From Pseudolabrys sp035718275 (GTDB lineage Bacteria > Pseudomonadota > Alphaproteobacteria > Rhizobiales > Xanthobacteraceae): a stretch of 64,000 bases of DNA. The DNA lies in NCBI GenBank assembly GCA_035718275.1, contig DASTHI010000050.1:62001-126000 (forward strand), given 5' to 3'. Shown here piece after piece: positions 26,145 through 34,742 of the stretch (within the stretch, counting starts at the first letter, position 1; each line of letters begins with the position of its first letter). The position numbers were made by a program, and so were the translations under genes. The notes below the pieces were generated by a model that saw only the letters and a list, made by a program, of their open reading frames with translations, did no database searches and was not told the DNA's origin.

Positions 26145-26470
26145 TGGCTGCCAAGATTCGCAAGGGCGACAAGGTGATTGTCCTCACGGGCCGCGACAAG
26201 GGGCGCACCGGCGAGGTGATTGAAGTACGACCGGGCGATAATCGCGCTCTCGTGCGCGGGATCAACATGGTCAAGCGGCATCAGCGTCAGACGGCGCAGC
26301 AGGAGGGCGGCATCATCTCGAAGGAGGGGTCGATCCACCTGTCCAATTTGGCTCTTGCCGATCCAAAGGATGGGAAGCCGACGCGCGTCGGTTTCAAGTT
26401 CGTCGGTGAAGGCGATGCTCGCAAGAAAGTACGCGTAGCCAAGCGTTCCGGAGTCGAGATCGATGGCTGA
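26144..26470 (+). CDS. rplX: 50S ribosomal protein L24
   Basis: 108 residues from ATG 26144, overlapping the rplN stop by one base. KOW motif (IRKGDKVIVLTGRDKGRTGEV) followed by the standard INMVKRHQ segment. Initiates 50S assembly. Overlaps rplE by 8 bases. Confidence 0.97.
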   Translation: MAAKIRKGDKVIVLTGRDKGRTGEVIEVRPGDNRALVRGINMVKRHQRQTAQQEGGIISKEGSIHLSNLALADPKDGKPTRVGFKFVGEGDARKKVRVAKRSGVEIDG

Positions 26471-27134
26471 AACCCAACAACAGAGCCAGGGCAAGAAGCC
26501 CAAGGCGCCGCAGGGCGCTCCAAAGGGCGGCAAGGATGGCGCGCCCAAGAGCGGCGAACCGAAAGCGAAGAAGCCGCGTGAGCGTTCGGACTATGTCGCG
26601 CGCTTGAAAACGCACTACGAGCAGGTCATCCGCGGCGAATTGTCGAACAAGTTCGGGTATACGAACCGAATGCAGATACCCGCGATCACAAAGATCGTCC
26701 TCAATATGGGCATCGGTGAGGGCGTCGCGGACCGCAAGAAAGTGGAGAACGCGGCAAACGATCTCTCCCTCATTGCGGGCCAGAAAGCGGTGATCACGAA
26801 GTCCCGCAAATCGATTGCGACCTACAAATTGCGCGACGGACAGCCCATTGGCTGTAAGGTAACCCTTCGTAAGTCGCGAATGTACGACTTTCTGGACCGG
26901 CTGGTGAACATCGCGCTGCCGCGGATTCGCGATTTCCGCGGCCTGAACCCGAAGAGTTTTGATGGGCGCGGAAATTACAGTCTCGGCATCCGGGAACACA
27001 TCGTGTTCCCGGAAATCGACTTCGATAAGGTGACGGACAGCTGGGGCTTGGACATTACGGTGTGCACGAGTGCGCGCAGCGATGACGAAGCGCGTGCGCT
27101 GCTCACTGCATTCAACTTTCCGTTCCGGCAGTGA
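26463..27134 (+). CDS. rplE: 50S ribosomal protein L5 with basic N-terminal extension
   Basis: 223 residues versus the usual 179-187. The core begins around YVARLKTHYEQVIRGEL; before it lies a ~40-residue Lys/Gly/Pro/Gln-rich segment. The MAET start resembles the N-terminus of related alphaproteobacterial L5, so the extension looks like an insertion after the start rather than a wrong start; a TTG at the Leu of ARLKTH would be the alternative. L5 contacts 5S rRNA and the P-site tRNA. Core motifs (VLNMGIGEG, TKSRKSIATYKLRDGQPIG) are intact. Confidence 0.95.
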   Translation: MAETQQQSQGKKPKAPQGAPKGGKDGAPKSGEPKAKKPRERSDYVARLKTHYEQVIRGELSNKFGYTNRMQIPAITKIVLNMGIGEGVADRKKVENAANDLSLIAGQKAVITKSRKSIATYKLRDGQPIGCKVTLRKSRMYDFLDRLVNIALPRIRDFRGLNPKSFDGRGNYSLGIREHIVFPEIDFDKVTDSWGLDITVCTSARSDDEARALLTAFNFPFRQ

Positions 27135-27172
27135 GGTCTTGCCTCATACGCGGAACCGCAAGGAGTGAAACG

Positions 27173-27478
27173 ATGGCGAAGAAGAGTTCAATCGAGAAAA
27201 ACAAGAGGCGCCGCAGGCTGGCGAAGAAGTTTACGAATCGCCGGGCCAAGCTGAAGGCGATCGCACATGACCGGAAGGTTCCAATGGAAGAGCGCTTCGC
27301 GGCTTGTCTGAAGTTGGCTGAATTGCCGCGAAACTCGTCCAAGACCCGGATTCGCAATCGGTGCGAACTGACCGGGCGTCCGCGTGGCTTTTACCGCAAG
27401 CATCGATTGAGCCGCATCGCGCTGCGGGAACTGGGCTCAAAGGGCCTGATCCCCGGCCTCGTCAAGTCGAGCTGGTAG
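27173..27478 (+). CDS. rpsN: 30S ribosomal protein S14 (zinc-independent form)
   Basis: 101 residues starting MAKKSSIEKNKRRRRL. This is the long form without the CxxC zinc pairs; only isolated cysteines occur. GRPRGFYRKHRLSRIALREL is diagnostic. An AAGGAG precedes the ATG. Lies in the usual spc order between rplE and rpsH. Confidence 0.97.
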   Translation: MAKKSSIEKNKRRRRLAKKFTNRRAKLKAIAHDRKVPMEERFAACLKLAELPRNSSKTRIRNRCELTGRPRGFYRKHRLSRIALRELGSKGLIPGLVKSSW

Positions 27479-27487
27479 GAGGGCGCG

Positions 27488-27886
27488 ATGTCAGTGAACG
27501 ATCCGATCGGCGACATGATCGCGCGTATCCGCAACGCGCAGATGCGTAACAAGTCGAAAGTCTCGATGCCGGGCTCGAAGCAGCGCGAACGTGTGCTCGA
27601 AGTCCTCAAGCAGGAAGGCTTTATTCGTGGCTACGCCAGCGTTGCGCACGCTGGCGGTCGATCTGAGCTTGAGATCGAACTCAAATATTTTGATGGCGAG
27701 CCTGTGATCCGTGAAATCGAACGCATTTCGAAGCCGGGGCGGCGCGTCTATGTGGCCGTACGCAACCTTCCGCGTATCAACAACGGTCTCGGAGTTGCGA
27801 TCCTTTCGACTCCGAAGGGAGTCATGGCCGATCATGATGCCCGCGAGGCAAACGTCGGCGGCGAACTCATCTGCACGGTGTTCTGA
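27488..27886 (+). CDS. rpsH: 30S ribosomal protein S8
   Basis: 132 residues. Binds the central domain of 16S rRNA, and in E. coli represses the spc operon by binding near rplE; no equivalent hairpin is identified here. MSVNDPIGDMIARIRNAQ and STPKGVMADHDARE are typical. TGATG overlap with rplF. Confidence 0.98.
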   Translation: MSVNDPIGDMIARIRNAQMRNKSKVSMPGSKQRERVLEVLKQEGFIRGYASVAHAGGRSELEIELKYFDGEPVIREIERISKPGRRVYVAVRNLPRINNGLGVAILSTPKGVMADHDAREANVGGELICTVF

Positions 27887-28419
27887 TGTCTCGCATCGGC
27901 AAAAAAGCGGTCCCAGTTCCTTCTGGCGTAACAGCCAATGTCGAAGGTCAGACCGTCAAGGTGAAAGGCCCGAAGGGCGCATTGCAGATCGTCGTACATG
28001 ACGACGTGTCCGTTGCTATGGACAAGGATGGCATCAAACTTGAGCCGCGCAATGAGAGCAAACGTGCGCGTTCGATGTGGGGCACCTCGCGCACGCTTGT
28101 GGCCAACGTGATGTCGGGGGTGACGAAGGGGTTCGAAGAACGTCTCGAGATCAGCGGTGTCGGGTATCGTGCAGCCGTACAGGGCAAGACCCTGCAATTG
28201 CAGCTCGGGTTTTCGCACGATGTGAATTTCGCGATCCCTGACGGGATCGCGATCGCGACACCGAAGCCGACAGAGATCGTGGTCTCGGGCGTGGACAAGC
28301 AGAAGGTCGGCCATGTTGCGGCCGAGATCCGGGGCTTTCGCCCGCCCGAACCCTACAAGGGCAAGGGCGTCAAATACGTAAACGAGTACATCTTCCGCAA
28401 GGAAGGCAAGAAGAAATAG
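27886..28419 (+). CDS. rplF: 50S ribosomal protein L6
   Basis: 177 residues, standard. MSRIGKKAVPVPSGV start and the C-terminal FRPPEPYKGKGVKYVNE motif. Lies near the factor-binding site. Start codon shares one base with the rpsH stop. Confidence 0.98.
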   Translation: MSRIGKKAVPVPSGVTANVEGQTVKVKGPKGALQIVVHDDVSVAMDKDGIKLEPRNESKRARSMWGTSRTLVANVMSGVTKGFEERLEISGVGYRAAVQGKTLQLQLGFSHDVNFAIPDGIAIATPKPTEIVVSGVDKQKVGHVAAEIRGFRPPEPYKGKGVKYVNEYIFRKEGKKK

Positions 28420-28429
28420 AGATCGCGCC

Positions 28430-28792
28430 ATGTCGAGATTAACAGACCGAACTGCGCGGCGGACGGCAACGGTAAGGCGCAAGCTCAAGCTGGCGGCCCA
28501 TGGGCGTGCCCGCCTTTCAGTCTTTCGTTCGTCCAAACATATTTATGCGCAGTTGATCGACGACGATAAAGGCGTGACGCTGGCCGCCGCCTCCTCGCTC
28601 GAGAAGGCGATGCGGGAGAGCGCAAAAACAGGCGCGAACATCGCTGCGGCAAAGGCGGTCGGCAAGCTGATTGCCGAACGGGCCAAAGAAAAAGGCATCA
28701 AGGACATCGTGTTCGACCGCGGCGGGTATCTTTACCACGGACGCGTCAAAGCGCTCGCCGACGCAGCGCGTGAGGGCGGACTCAACTTTTAA
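28430..28792 (+). CDS. rplR: 50S ribosomal protein L18
   Basis: 120 residues. 5S rRNA-binding protein; LSVFRSSKHIYAQLIDD and VFDRGGYLYHGRVKALADAAREGGL are diagnostic. Ten bases after rplF. Confidence 0.98.
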   Translation: MSRLTDRTARRTATVRRKLKLAAHGRARLSVFRSSKHIYAQLIDDDKGVTLAAASSLEKAMRESAKTGANIAAAKAVGKLIAERAKEKGIKDIVFDRGGYLYHGRVKALADAAREGGLNF

Positions 28793-28837
28793 CAGACGCA
28801 TTGATCCTGAAGCGGGTGATGCGAAGGGAAGAATGAT

Positions 28838-29407
28838 ATGGCACGTGAAGGCCGACGGGATCGAGAACGCGGTGAGCGCGAGGAACGCGACAGCGAGTTC
28901 GTTGACAAGCTGGTGCACATCAACCGCGTGGCCAAGGTGGTGAAAGGCGGCCGACGCTTTGGCTTTGCCGCCCTGGTGGTTGTCGGTGATCAGAAGGGAC
29001 GAGTTGGATTCGGCCACGGCAAGGCCCGTGAGGTCCCGGAAGCCATCCGCAAGGCAACCGATGCGGCCAAGCGTGGTCTGACCCGCGTGCCGCTCCGCGA
29101 AGGCCGCACGCTGCACCATGACGTGCTCGGTCAGCACGGGGCCGGCAAGGTATTCCTGCGTGCGGCACCGCCTGGCACCGGCATTATTGCCGGCGGTCCG
29201 ATGCGCGCTGTATTCGAGACGCTCGGCATGCAGGACGTCGTGGCCAAGTCGCTCGGCTCTTCGAACCCTTACAACGTTGTGCGTGCGACTTTCGATGCAC
29301 TCAAACACCAGGACTCACCGCGCTCCGTCGCGGCTCGTCGAAACATAAAGGTTTCCGCCTTGCAGGCACGGCGCCGAGATGGCGACGCGGAAGCTGCAGC
29401 CGACTAG
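28838..29407 (+). CDS. rpsE: 30S ribosomal protein S5
   Basis: 189 residues. Decoding-fidelity protein. The VVKGGRRFGFAALVVVGD and GVKAGGPMRAV-like (GTGIIAGGPMRAVFE) regions are conserved. The N-terminus is rich in Arg/Glu. 45 bases from rplR, 11 before rpmD. Confidence 0.98.
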   Translation: MAREGRRDRERGEREERDSEFVDKLVHINRVAKVVKGGRRFGFAALVVVGDQKGRVGFGHGKAREVPEAIRKATDAAKRGLTRVPLREGRTLHHDVLGQHGAGKVFLRAAPPGTGIIAGGPMRAVFETLGMQDVVAKSLGSSNPYNVVRATFDALKHQDSPRSVAARRNIKVSALQARRRDGDAEAAAD

Positions 29408-29418
29408 GGAACGGACAC

Positions 29419-29616
29419 ATGGCTCAGGCAGGCAAATCCATAAAAGTCGAGCAGGTCGGCAGCCCGCAAAGGCGACACTACGATCAGCGCGCGACTCTGA
29501 TCGGCCTCGGTCTTAACAAGATCGGGCGTATACGCGATTTACCGGACACGCCGGCGACGCGCGGGATGATCCGCAAGGTACAGCACTTGGTGAGAGTGGT
29601 TGGAGATACGAGGTAG
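29419..29616 (+). CDS. rpmD: 50S ribosomal protein L30
   Basis: 65 residues. Short L30 family pattern: IKVEQVGSPQRRHYDQRATLIGLGLNKIG and the VRKVQHLV-type ending. Almost always sits between rpsE and rplO, as here. Confidence 0.97.
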   Translation: MAQAGKSIKVEQVGSPQRRHYDQRATLIGLGLNKIGRIRDLPDTPATRGMIRKVQHLVRVVGDTR

Positions 29617-29714
29617 CGGTTGCATCTTCACGGGGGCTGGTGAGACGTAGGCGGCTCCCAAAGCGAGATCGCCGGGCGACTGCTGAGAACGACAAGGGTC
29701 AAAGGACGAAAACG

Positions 29715-30299
29715 ATGAAACTCAACCAGATTGCCGACAGGCCTGGCGCGCGAAAAAAACGCATGCGCATTGGTCGCGGCATTGGCTCCGGCATGGGAAA
29801 GACTGGCGGCCGCGGCGGCAAGGGTCAGACTGCCCGCACCGGTGTGAGCATCAAGGGATTTGAAGGCGGCCAAATGCCGCTTCACCGTCGCTTGCCGAAG
29901 CGGGGTTTCCGCAACACCTCGTTTGCAGTCAGGCTTAATGAGATCAATCTCGGCAAGGTGCAGTCGGCAATTGATGCGGGACTGATCGATGCCAACGCCC
30001 CCGTTGATGCTGCTGCGATGGTGAAAGCCGGCCTGATGCGCCGAGAAAAAGGCGGCGTGAAGCTCCTGGGCCAAGGCGAAATCAAGAGCAGGGTGGAGTT
30101 CACGGTCTGGCGAGCCTCGAAATCGGCAATTGCCTCGGTAGAAAAAGCCGGCGGTAGCGTCAAAGTTCTCGCGCCCGAGAAGGAAGAGGACTCGCCGCCT
30201 AGGGGCAAGAACAAACGCATGGCCTTGGAGGCGACGAAGGGCGGCGACAAGAAAAAAGAGGGAAAAGCCAAATCAGAAGGCGAATCTCGATCTGAGTAG
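29715..30299 (+). CDS. rplO: 50S ribosomal protein L15 with charged C-terminal tail
   Basis: 194 residues; relatives are about 150-165. Start chosen at MKLNQIADRPGARKKRMRIGRG; the open frame upstream (from 29640) is not conserved. The glycine/arginine-rich N-terminus and GFEGGQMPLHRRLPKRGF are diagnostic. After VEKAGGSVKVL come about 40 Lys/Glu/Gly/Ser-rich residues, likely unstructured. The 139-base gap to secY holds TTGACA at about 30373 without a well-placed -10. Confidence 0.96.
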   Translation: MKLNQIADRPGARKKRMRIGRGIGSGMGKTGGRGGKGQTARTGVSIKGFEGGQMPLHRRLPKRGFRNTSFAVRLNEINLGKVQSAIDAGLIDANAPVDAAAMVKAGLMRREKGGVKLLGQGEIKSRVEFTVWRASKSAIASVEKAGGSVKVLAPEKEEDSPPRGKNKRMALEATKGGDKKKEGKAKSEGESRSE

Positions 30300-30438
30300 C
30301 TGCTCTTTGTCCACCGGCTGCGGCCGAAAAAGCGCGGCTCTACAGTTTTCGTCTGTAACTACTATTTTAGGTTGACATACGAGATCGCCCCTTTCGGGAC
30401 GCAATATCGACGGCGGGAAGGCGGGGCAGGAGCAACTG

Positions 30439-31770
30439 ATGGTTTCGGCGGCGGAACAACTGGCAGCCAATCTCAATTTTTCGGCGCTTGCCAAGGCCGA
30501 GGAACTCAAGAAACGTATCTGGTTCACTGTCGGGGCGCTGCTTGTCTATCGGCTCGGCACATACATTCCCCTGCCGGGCATCGATCCAAACGCCTGGTCA
30601 CAAATCTTTAACACGCAGTCCGGCGGCATCCTGGGCATGTTCAACATGTTCTCTGGTGGTGGCATCCACCGGATGGCGATCTTTGCACTCAATATCATGC
30701 CGTACATCTCTGCATCGATCATCATTCAATTGATGACGACGGTTTCGCCGACCCTCGAGGCGCTCAAGAAAGAGGGCGAGCAAGGCCGTAAGATCATGAA
30801 CCAGTACACTCGCTATCTCACCGTGGTGCTGGCTGCATTCCAGGCTTACGGCATTGGCATCGGGCTTCAGGGCACCGGCAGCGTCGTCTCCAATCCTGGC
30901 ATTTTCTTTTTGATTTCAACCACGATCACGCTCACCGGGGGCACCATGTTCCTGATGTGGCTTGGCGAACAGATCACGGCCCGCGGCATCGGAAATGGAA
31001 TTTCGCTGATCATTCTGTCCGGCATCGTCGCGGAGCTCCCGTCGGCCATCGCCGGAACTCTCGAACTCGGACGGCAGGGCGCCCTATCCACCGGATTGAT
31101 TCTGGCTGTTGTCGTCATGGCTGTAGCGGTCATCGCCTTCATCGTCTTCATGGAGCGCGCGCAGCGTCGGTTGCTCATTCAGTATCCAAAGCGGCAAGTC
31201 GGCAACCGCATGTTTGAAGGGCAATCGTCTCACCTGCCGCTCAAACTGAATACGTCAGGCGTTATTCCGCCAATCTTCGCTTCGTCGCTGCTGCTGTTGC
31301 CCACTACCGTCGCTAACTTCAATGCCGGGCAAGGCCCGAATTGGCTCACCACCGTTACCACCTTGCTCGGGCACGGCAGGCCGCTGTTCCTGATTCTCTA
31401 TATTGCGCTCATCGTCTTTTTCGCGTTCTTCTACACAGCGGTCGTCTTCAATCCCACTGAAACCGCTGACAACCTCAAGAAGCACGGCGGCTTCATTCCA
31501 GGTATTCGACCCGGCGAGCGCACTGCCGAATACATCGATTATGTCCTTACCAGGATTACTGTAGTAGGCGCGATCTATCTCGCGATCGTGTGCCTCGTTC
31601 CCGAAATCCTGATCTCCTATGCGGCGGTGCCATTCTATTTCGGTGGGACATCCCTTCTCATCGTGGTCAGTGTTACGATGGACACGGTGGCGCAGATTCA
31701 GGGTTACCTGCTCGCACACCAGTACGAGGGACTTATCAAGCGATCGAAGCTGCGAGGTCGCACGCGATGA
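30439..31770 (+). CDS. secY: Protein translocase subunit SecY
   Basis: 443 residues, ten predicted membrane segments. Central pore of the Sec translocon. Signature segments: RLGTYIPLPGID (near residue 38), PYISASIIIQLMT, the loop RRLLIQYPKRQVGN, and LKLNTSGVIPPIFASS. Part of the spc operon; stop overlaps the adk start (ATGA). Confidence 0.98.
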   Translation: MVSAAEQLAANLNFSALAKAEELKKRIWFTVGALLVYRLGTYIPLPGIDPNAWSQIFNTQSGGILGMFNMFSGGGIHRMAIFALNIMPYISASIIIQLMTTVSPTLEALKKEGEQGRKIMNQYTRYLTVVLAAFQAYGIGIGLQGTGSVVSNPGIFFLISTTITLTGGTMFLMWLGEQITARGIGNGISLIILSGIVAELPSAIAGTLELGRQGALSTGLILAVVVMAVAVIAFIVFMERAQRRLLIQYPKRQVGNRMFEGQSSHLPLKLNTSGVIPPIFASSLLLLPTTVANFNAGQGPNWLTTVTTLLGHGRPLFLILYIALIVFFAFFYTAVVFNPTETADNLKKHGGFIPGIRPGERTAEYIDYVLTRITVVGAIYLAIVCLVPEILISYAAVPFYFGGTSLLIVVSVTMDTVAQIQGYLLAHQYEGLIKRSKLRGRTR

Positions 31771-32555
31771 GGCTAATCCTGCTCGGCCCGCCGGGGGCGG
31801 GGAAGGGCACACAAGCTCAGCGCCTTACAACCAGATACAAGATCGTGCAGCTTTCGACCGGCGACATGCTTCGCGCGGCAGTCGCTGCAGGGACACCCGT
31901 TGGCCTGCGCGCAAAAAGCATCATGGAAAAGGGCGAGCTCGTTCCGGACGATGTGGTTGTTGCAATCGTTGCAGAGCGGATCGATCAGCCCGATGCACGG
32001 CGGGGGTTTGTGCTCGACGGATTTCCACGGACGGTCCCCCAGGCAGAGGCTCTCGACCGGCTTCTCGCCGACCGCGGGCTCAAACTTGACGCCGTGATCG
32101 AGCTGAAGGTCGACGAAGGCATCCTTCTTGATCGGATCGAGAGGCGGGTTGCGGAGATGCTGTCCCGCGGCGAAAAGATCCGCGCCGACGACAATCCGGA
32201 GGTCCTCAAGGGGCGCCTTGCTGCCTATCGCGCTCAGACGGCGCCCCTGACGGACTATTACAGCCGTAAGGGCCTGCTGGAAGCAGTCGATGGCATGGCT
32301 TCAATCGATGAGGTTACCGCCGCCATAAATCGGCTGCTGCGCTCCAGGAAAAGGCCAAAGAGGACGGCAAAACGGCCGTCCAGTGGGCCCCCCAAGAGCA
32401 AACCCCGGGAGAGGGCACGGCTCCGGTCAAGGAAGGGGAAAGCACCCAAGCGCGGGAAATCTGCCTCTCGGAGAGGCGCGACCGGCTCGAAACGTGCGCC
32501 CCAACCCGCAAAAAAGCGGGCTGGTAACCGCAGGAATCGGGGCCGCCGGAGTTGA
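31767..32555 (+). CDS. adk: Adenylate kinase, short-LID type with unusual basic C-terminal tail
   Basis: 262 residues. The core to about residue 193 is a standard short-LID adenylate kinase: GPPGAGKGTQ P-loop at residue 7, LSTGDMLR, GFVLDGFPRT, DDNPEVLKGRL. It interconverts ATP+AMP and 2 ADP. The last ~69 residues are an Arg/Lys/Pro/Ser-rich tail with no domain and many AGG codons. Another frame across the same bases (codons beginning CTC CAG GAA) is also open, ending TAA at 32525-32527, and has a higher third-position GC. The tail could therefore be a genuine nucleic-acid-like extension or the product of a frameshift near 32340. Start is coupled to secY by ATGA. Confidence 0.93.
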   Translation: MRLILLGPPGAGKGTQAQRLTTRYKIVQLSTGDMLRAAVAAGTPVGLRAKSIMEKGELVPDDVVVAIVAERIDQPDARRGFVLDGFPRTVPQAEALDRLLADRGLKLDAVIELKVDEGILLDRIERRVAEMLSRGEKIRADDNPEVLKGRLAAYRAQTAPLTDYYSRKGLLEAVDGMASIDEVTAAINRLLRSRKRPKRTAKRPSSGPPKSKPRERARLRSRKGKAPKRGKSASRRGATGSKRAPQPAKKRAGNRRNRGRRS

Positions 32556-32720
32556 CGAGCGTGCGATGAATCCCTTAATAAGCTCCGCATTCAGGAGTTT
32601 GACGCGATGCCGGGCCCTAGCGAGGCGGGGACAGGCGTCGTGTTACGCTTTGCGCTATCCCCTTAAAGGGACTTGGAAATTGGGCGCTGTCGCGCCATTG
32701 GCCGGTATAGGAGAAACTAA

Positions 32721-33104
32721 GTGGCTCGTATCGCGGGCGTGAATCTGCCGACAAACAAGCGCGTAGTGATTGCGCTGCAATACATCCATGGGATCGGGCC
32801 GAGGACAGCCCACGATATCATGGCGAAGGTCAATCTGCCGCCCGAGCGGCGCGTGTCTCAATTGACCGATTCTGAAGTTCTTCAAATCCGCGAAATCATT
32901 GACCGCGACTACATGGTCGAAGGCGATCTGCGTCGCGATGTCCAGCTCAACATCAAACGGCTGATGGATCTCGGCTGCTATCGCGGCCTGCGTCATAGAA
33001 AGGGCCTGCCAGTTCGTGGCCAGCGGACGCACACGAACGCTCGGACCCGCAAAGGTCCGGCCAAGACAATCGCCGGAAAGAAGAAGACCCCGGGACCGAC
33101 TTGA
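32721..33104 (+). CDS. rpsM: 30S ribosomal protein S13
   Basis: 127 residues from a GTG start (ATAGGAGAAACTAAGTG gives a good AGGAG). MARIAGVNLPTNKRV, the YIHGIGPRTAHDI helix-hairpin-helix and RGLRHRKGLPVRGQRTHTNARTRKGP are diagnostic. First gene of the alpha cluster, 165 bases after adk. Rare GTG start for this gene. Confidence 0.97.
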   Translation: MARIAGVNLPTNKRVVIALQYIHGIGPRTAHDIMAKVNLPPERRVSQLTDSEVLQIREIIDRDYMVEGDLRRDVQLNIKRLMDLGCYRGLRHRKGLPVRGQRTHTNARTRKGPAKTIAGKKKTPGPT

Positions 33105-33155
33105 TAACAGGATTGGCCCCTGCTGTTTGGCGGATGGGCGCGAAAGGATAGAGAA

Positions 33156-33545
33156 ATGGGTAAGGAAGCCACTCGCGTCCGTCGGCGCGAACGTAAGAAC
33201 ATCGCGTCAGGCGTGGCGCATGTCGCGGCCTCATTCAATAACACGATGATCACGATTACCGATGCGCAGGGAAACACGATCGCTTGGTCGTCGGCGGGAA
33301 CTATGGGATTCAAGGGCTCTCGCAAATCCACGCCCTACGCGGCGCAAGTTGCAGCCGAAGACGCAGCCAAGAAGGCGCAAGAACATGGAATGCGCACATT
33401 GGAGGTCGAGGTGTCCGGCCCCGGTTCGGGCCGCGAATCGGCGCTGCGTTCGCTGCAGGCGGCGGGTTTCACGATTACCTCGATCCGCGATGTAACCACG
33501 ATTCCTCACAATGGGTGCCGGCCGCGCAAGCGTCGGCGTGTCTGA
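33156..33545 (+). CDS. rpsK: 30S ribosomal protein S11
   Basis: 129 residues. Platform protein contacting mRNA near the E site. GVAHVAASFNNTMITITDAQGN and DVTTIPHNGCRPRKRRRV are diagnostic. The 110-base gap to rpoA holds two short hairpins, including CCCCAC/GTGGGG at 33594-33612. Confidence 0.98.
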   Translation: MGKEATRVRRRERKNIASGVAHVAASFNNTMITITDAQGNTIAWSSAGTMGFKGSRKSTPYAAQVAAEDAAKKAQEHGMRTLEVEVSGPGSGRESALRSLQAAGFTITSIRDVTTIPHNGCRPRKRRRV

Positions 33546-33655
33546 TTGATCTTTCGTGCGGGCTACGACCCGCGTTGCTGCCGCCGAAATTCTCCCCACG
33601 CGGCGGGTGGGGTGCGCTAGGCGCGAGAAGGCCGCGCCGCTGAAAAGGTGAAGAC

Positions 33656-34672
33656 GTGATCCAGAAGAATTGGCAGGAACTGATCAGGCCGAACAAGCTC
33701 CAAGTGGCGCCCGGCGCTGATGCCTCGAGAGTGGCAACGGTCGTTGCCGAGCCGCTCGAACGGGGCTTTGGCGTCACGCTGGGCAATGCGCTCAGACGAA
33801 TTTTGCTGTCGTCGCTTCAAGGCGCGGCAGTGCAGTCCGTCCATATCGACGGCGTACTGCACGAGTTTTCCTCGATCGCAGGGGTGCGCGAGGATGTCAC
33901 CGATATGGTGCTCAACATCAAGGACATCGCCATCAAGATGCAGGGCGAGGGCCCGAAGCGTATGGTCGTCAAAAAGCAGGGCCCCGGCACGGTGACCGCC
34001 GGCGACATTCAGACCGTCGGCGACGTTGTCGTGCTCAATCCCGATCTCGTCCTGTGCACGCTTGATGAGGGCGCGGAAATTCGCATGGAGTTTACTGTGA
34101 ACACCGGAAAGGGCTATGTGCCCGCAGAGCGCAACCGCCCAGAGGACGCGCCCATCGGACTCATTCCGGTCGACAGCCTCTACTCGCCGGTGCGCAAGGT
34201 CTCCTACAAGGTCGAGAACACGCGCGAGGGCCAGATTCTCGACTACGACAAGCTCACCATGACCATCGAAACGAATGGCGCTGTCTCGCCGGAGGATGCG
34301 CTCGCATACGCCGCGCGCATCCTGCAGGATCAGCTCAATGTTTTCGTGAACTTCGAGGAACCGCGCAAGGAAGCGGCCGCCGAGGCAATTCCCGATCTTG
34401 CTTTCAACCCGGCCTTCCTCAAGAAAGTCGACGAACTCGAACTGTCGGTACGTTCGGCCAACTGCCTCAAGAACGACAACATCGTCTATATCGGCGATCT
34501 CGTACAGAAGAGCGAGGCAGAAATGCTGCGCACGCCGAATTTCGGACGCAAGTCGCTCAACGAGATCAAGGAAGTGCTGGCGCAGATGGGCCTGCATCTC
34601 GGGATGGAGGTCCCGGGCTGGCCACCGGAGAATATCGAAGAGCTGGCCAAGCGTTTTGAGGATCACTACTAA
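33656..34672 (+). CDS. rpoA: RNA polymerase alpha subunit
   Basis: 338 residues from GTG 33656 with AAAAGGTG upstream. N-terminal dimerisation domain (LERGFGVTLGNALRRILLSSL) assembles beta and beta'; C-terminal domain (ELELSVRSANCLKNDNIVYIGDLV) binds UP elements and activators. Normal length. A structured repeat follows before rplQ. Confidence 0.98.
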   Translation: MIQKNWQELIRPNKLQVAPGADASRVATVVAEPLERGFGVTLGNALRRILLSSLQGAAVQSVHIDGVLHEFSSIAGVREDVTDMVLNIKDIAIKMQGEGPKRMVVKKQGPGTVTAGDIQTVGDVVVLNPDLVLCTLDEGAEIRMEFTVNTGKGYVPAERNRPEDAPIGLIPVDSLYSPVRKVSYKVENTREGQILDYDKLTMTIETNGAVSPEDALAYAARILQDQLNVFVNFEEPRKEAAAEAIPDLAFNPAFLKKVDELELSVRSANCLKNDNIVYIGDLVQKSEAEMLRTPNFGRKSLNEIKEVLAQMGLHLGMEVPGWPPENIEELAKRFEDHY

Positions 34673-34680
34673 CCAGAGGA

Positions 34681-34736
34681 CAGTGATCAGAAATCAGTAA
34701 TCAGAAGTCCTGATCACTGATCGCTGATTACTGATT
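34681..34736 (+). repeat. Interleaved inverted/direct repeats between rpoA and rplQ
   Basis: CAGTGATCAG (34681-34690) pairs perfectly with CTGATCACTG (34710-34719), and AATCAGTAATCAG (34692-34704) pairs perfectly with CTGATTACTGATT (34724-34736). The order A-B-A'-B' is interleaved; A and B also resemble each other as direct repeats, so two mutually exclusive nested folds or a pseudoknot are possible. It ends 6 bases before the rplQ ATG and replaces a recognisable Shine-Dalgarno. Confidence 0.75.
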
Positions 34737-34742
34737 ACCGAA

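Noticed and set aside
30373..30401. TTGACA upstream of secY
   Set aside because: The nearest AT-rich -10-like sequence (CAATAT) is about 24 bases away, too far for a sigma-70 promoter; secY is well placed for read-through from rplO.
33594..33612. CCCCAC/GTGGGG hairpin before rpoA as a terminator
   Set aside because: Stem is only six bases and no T-run follows; rpoA is expected to be cotranscribed with rpsK.
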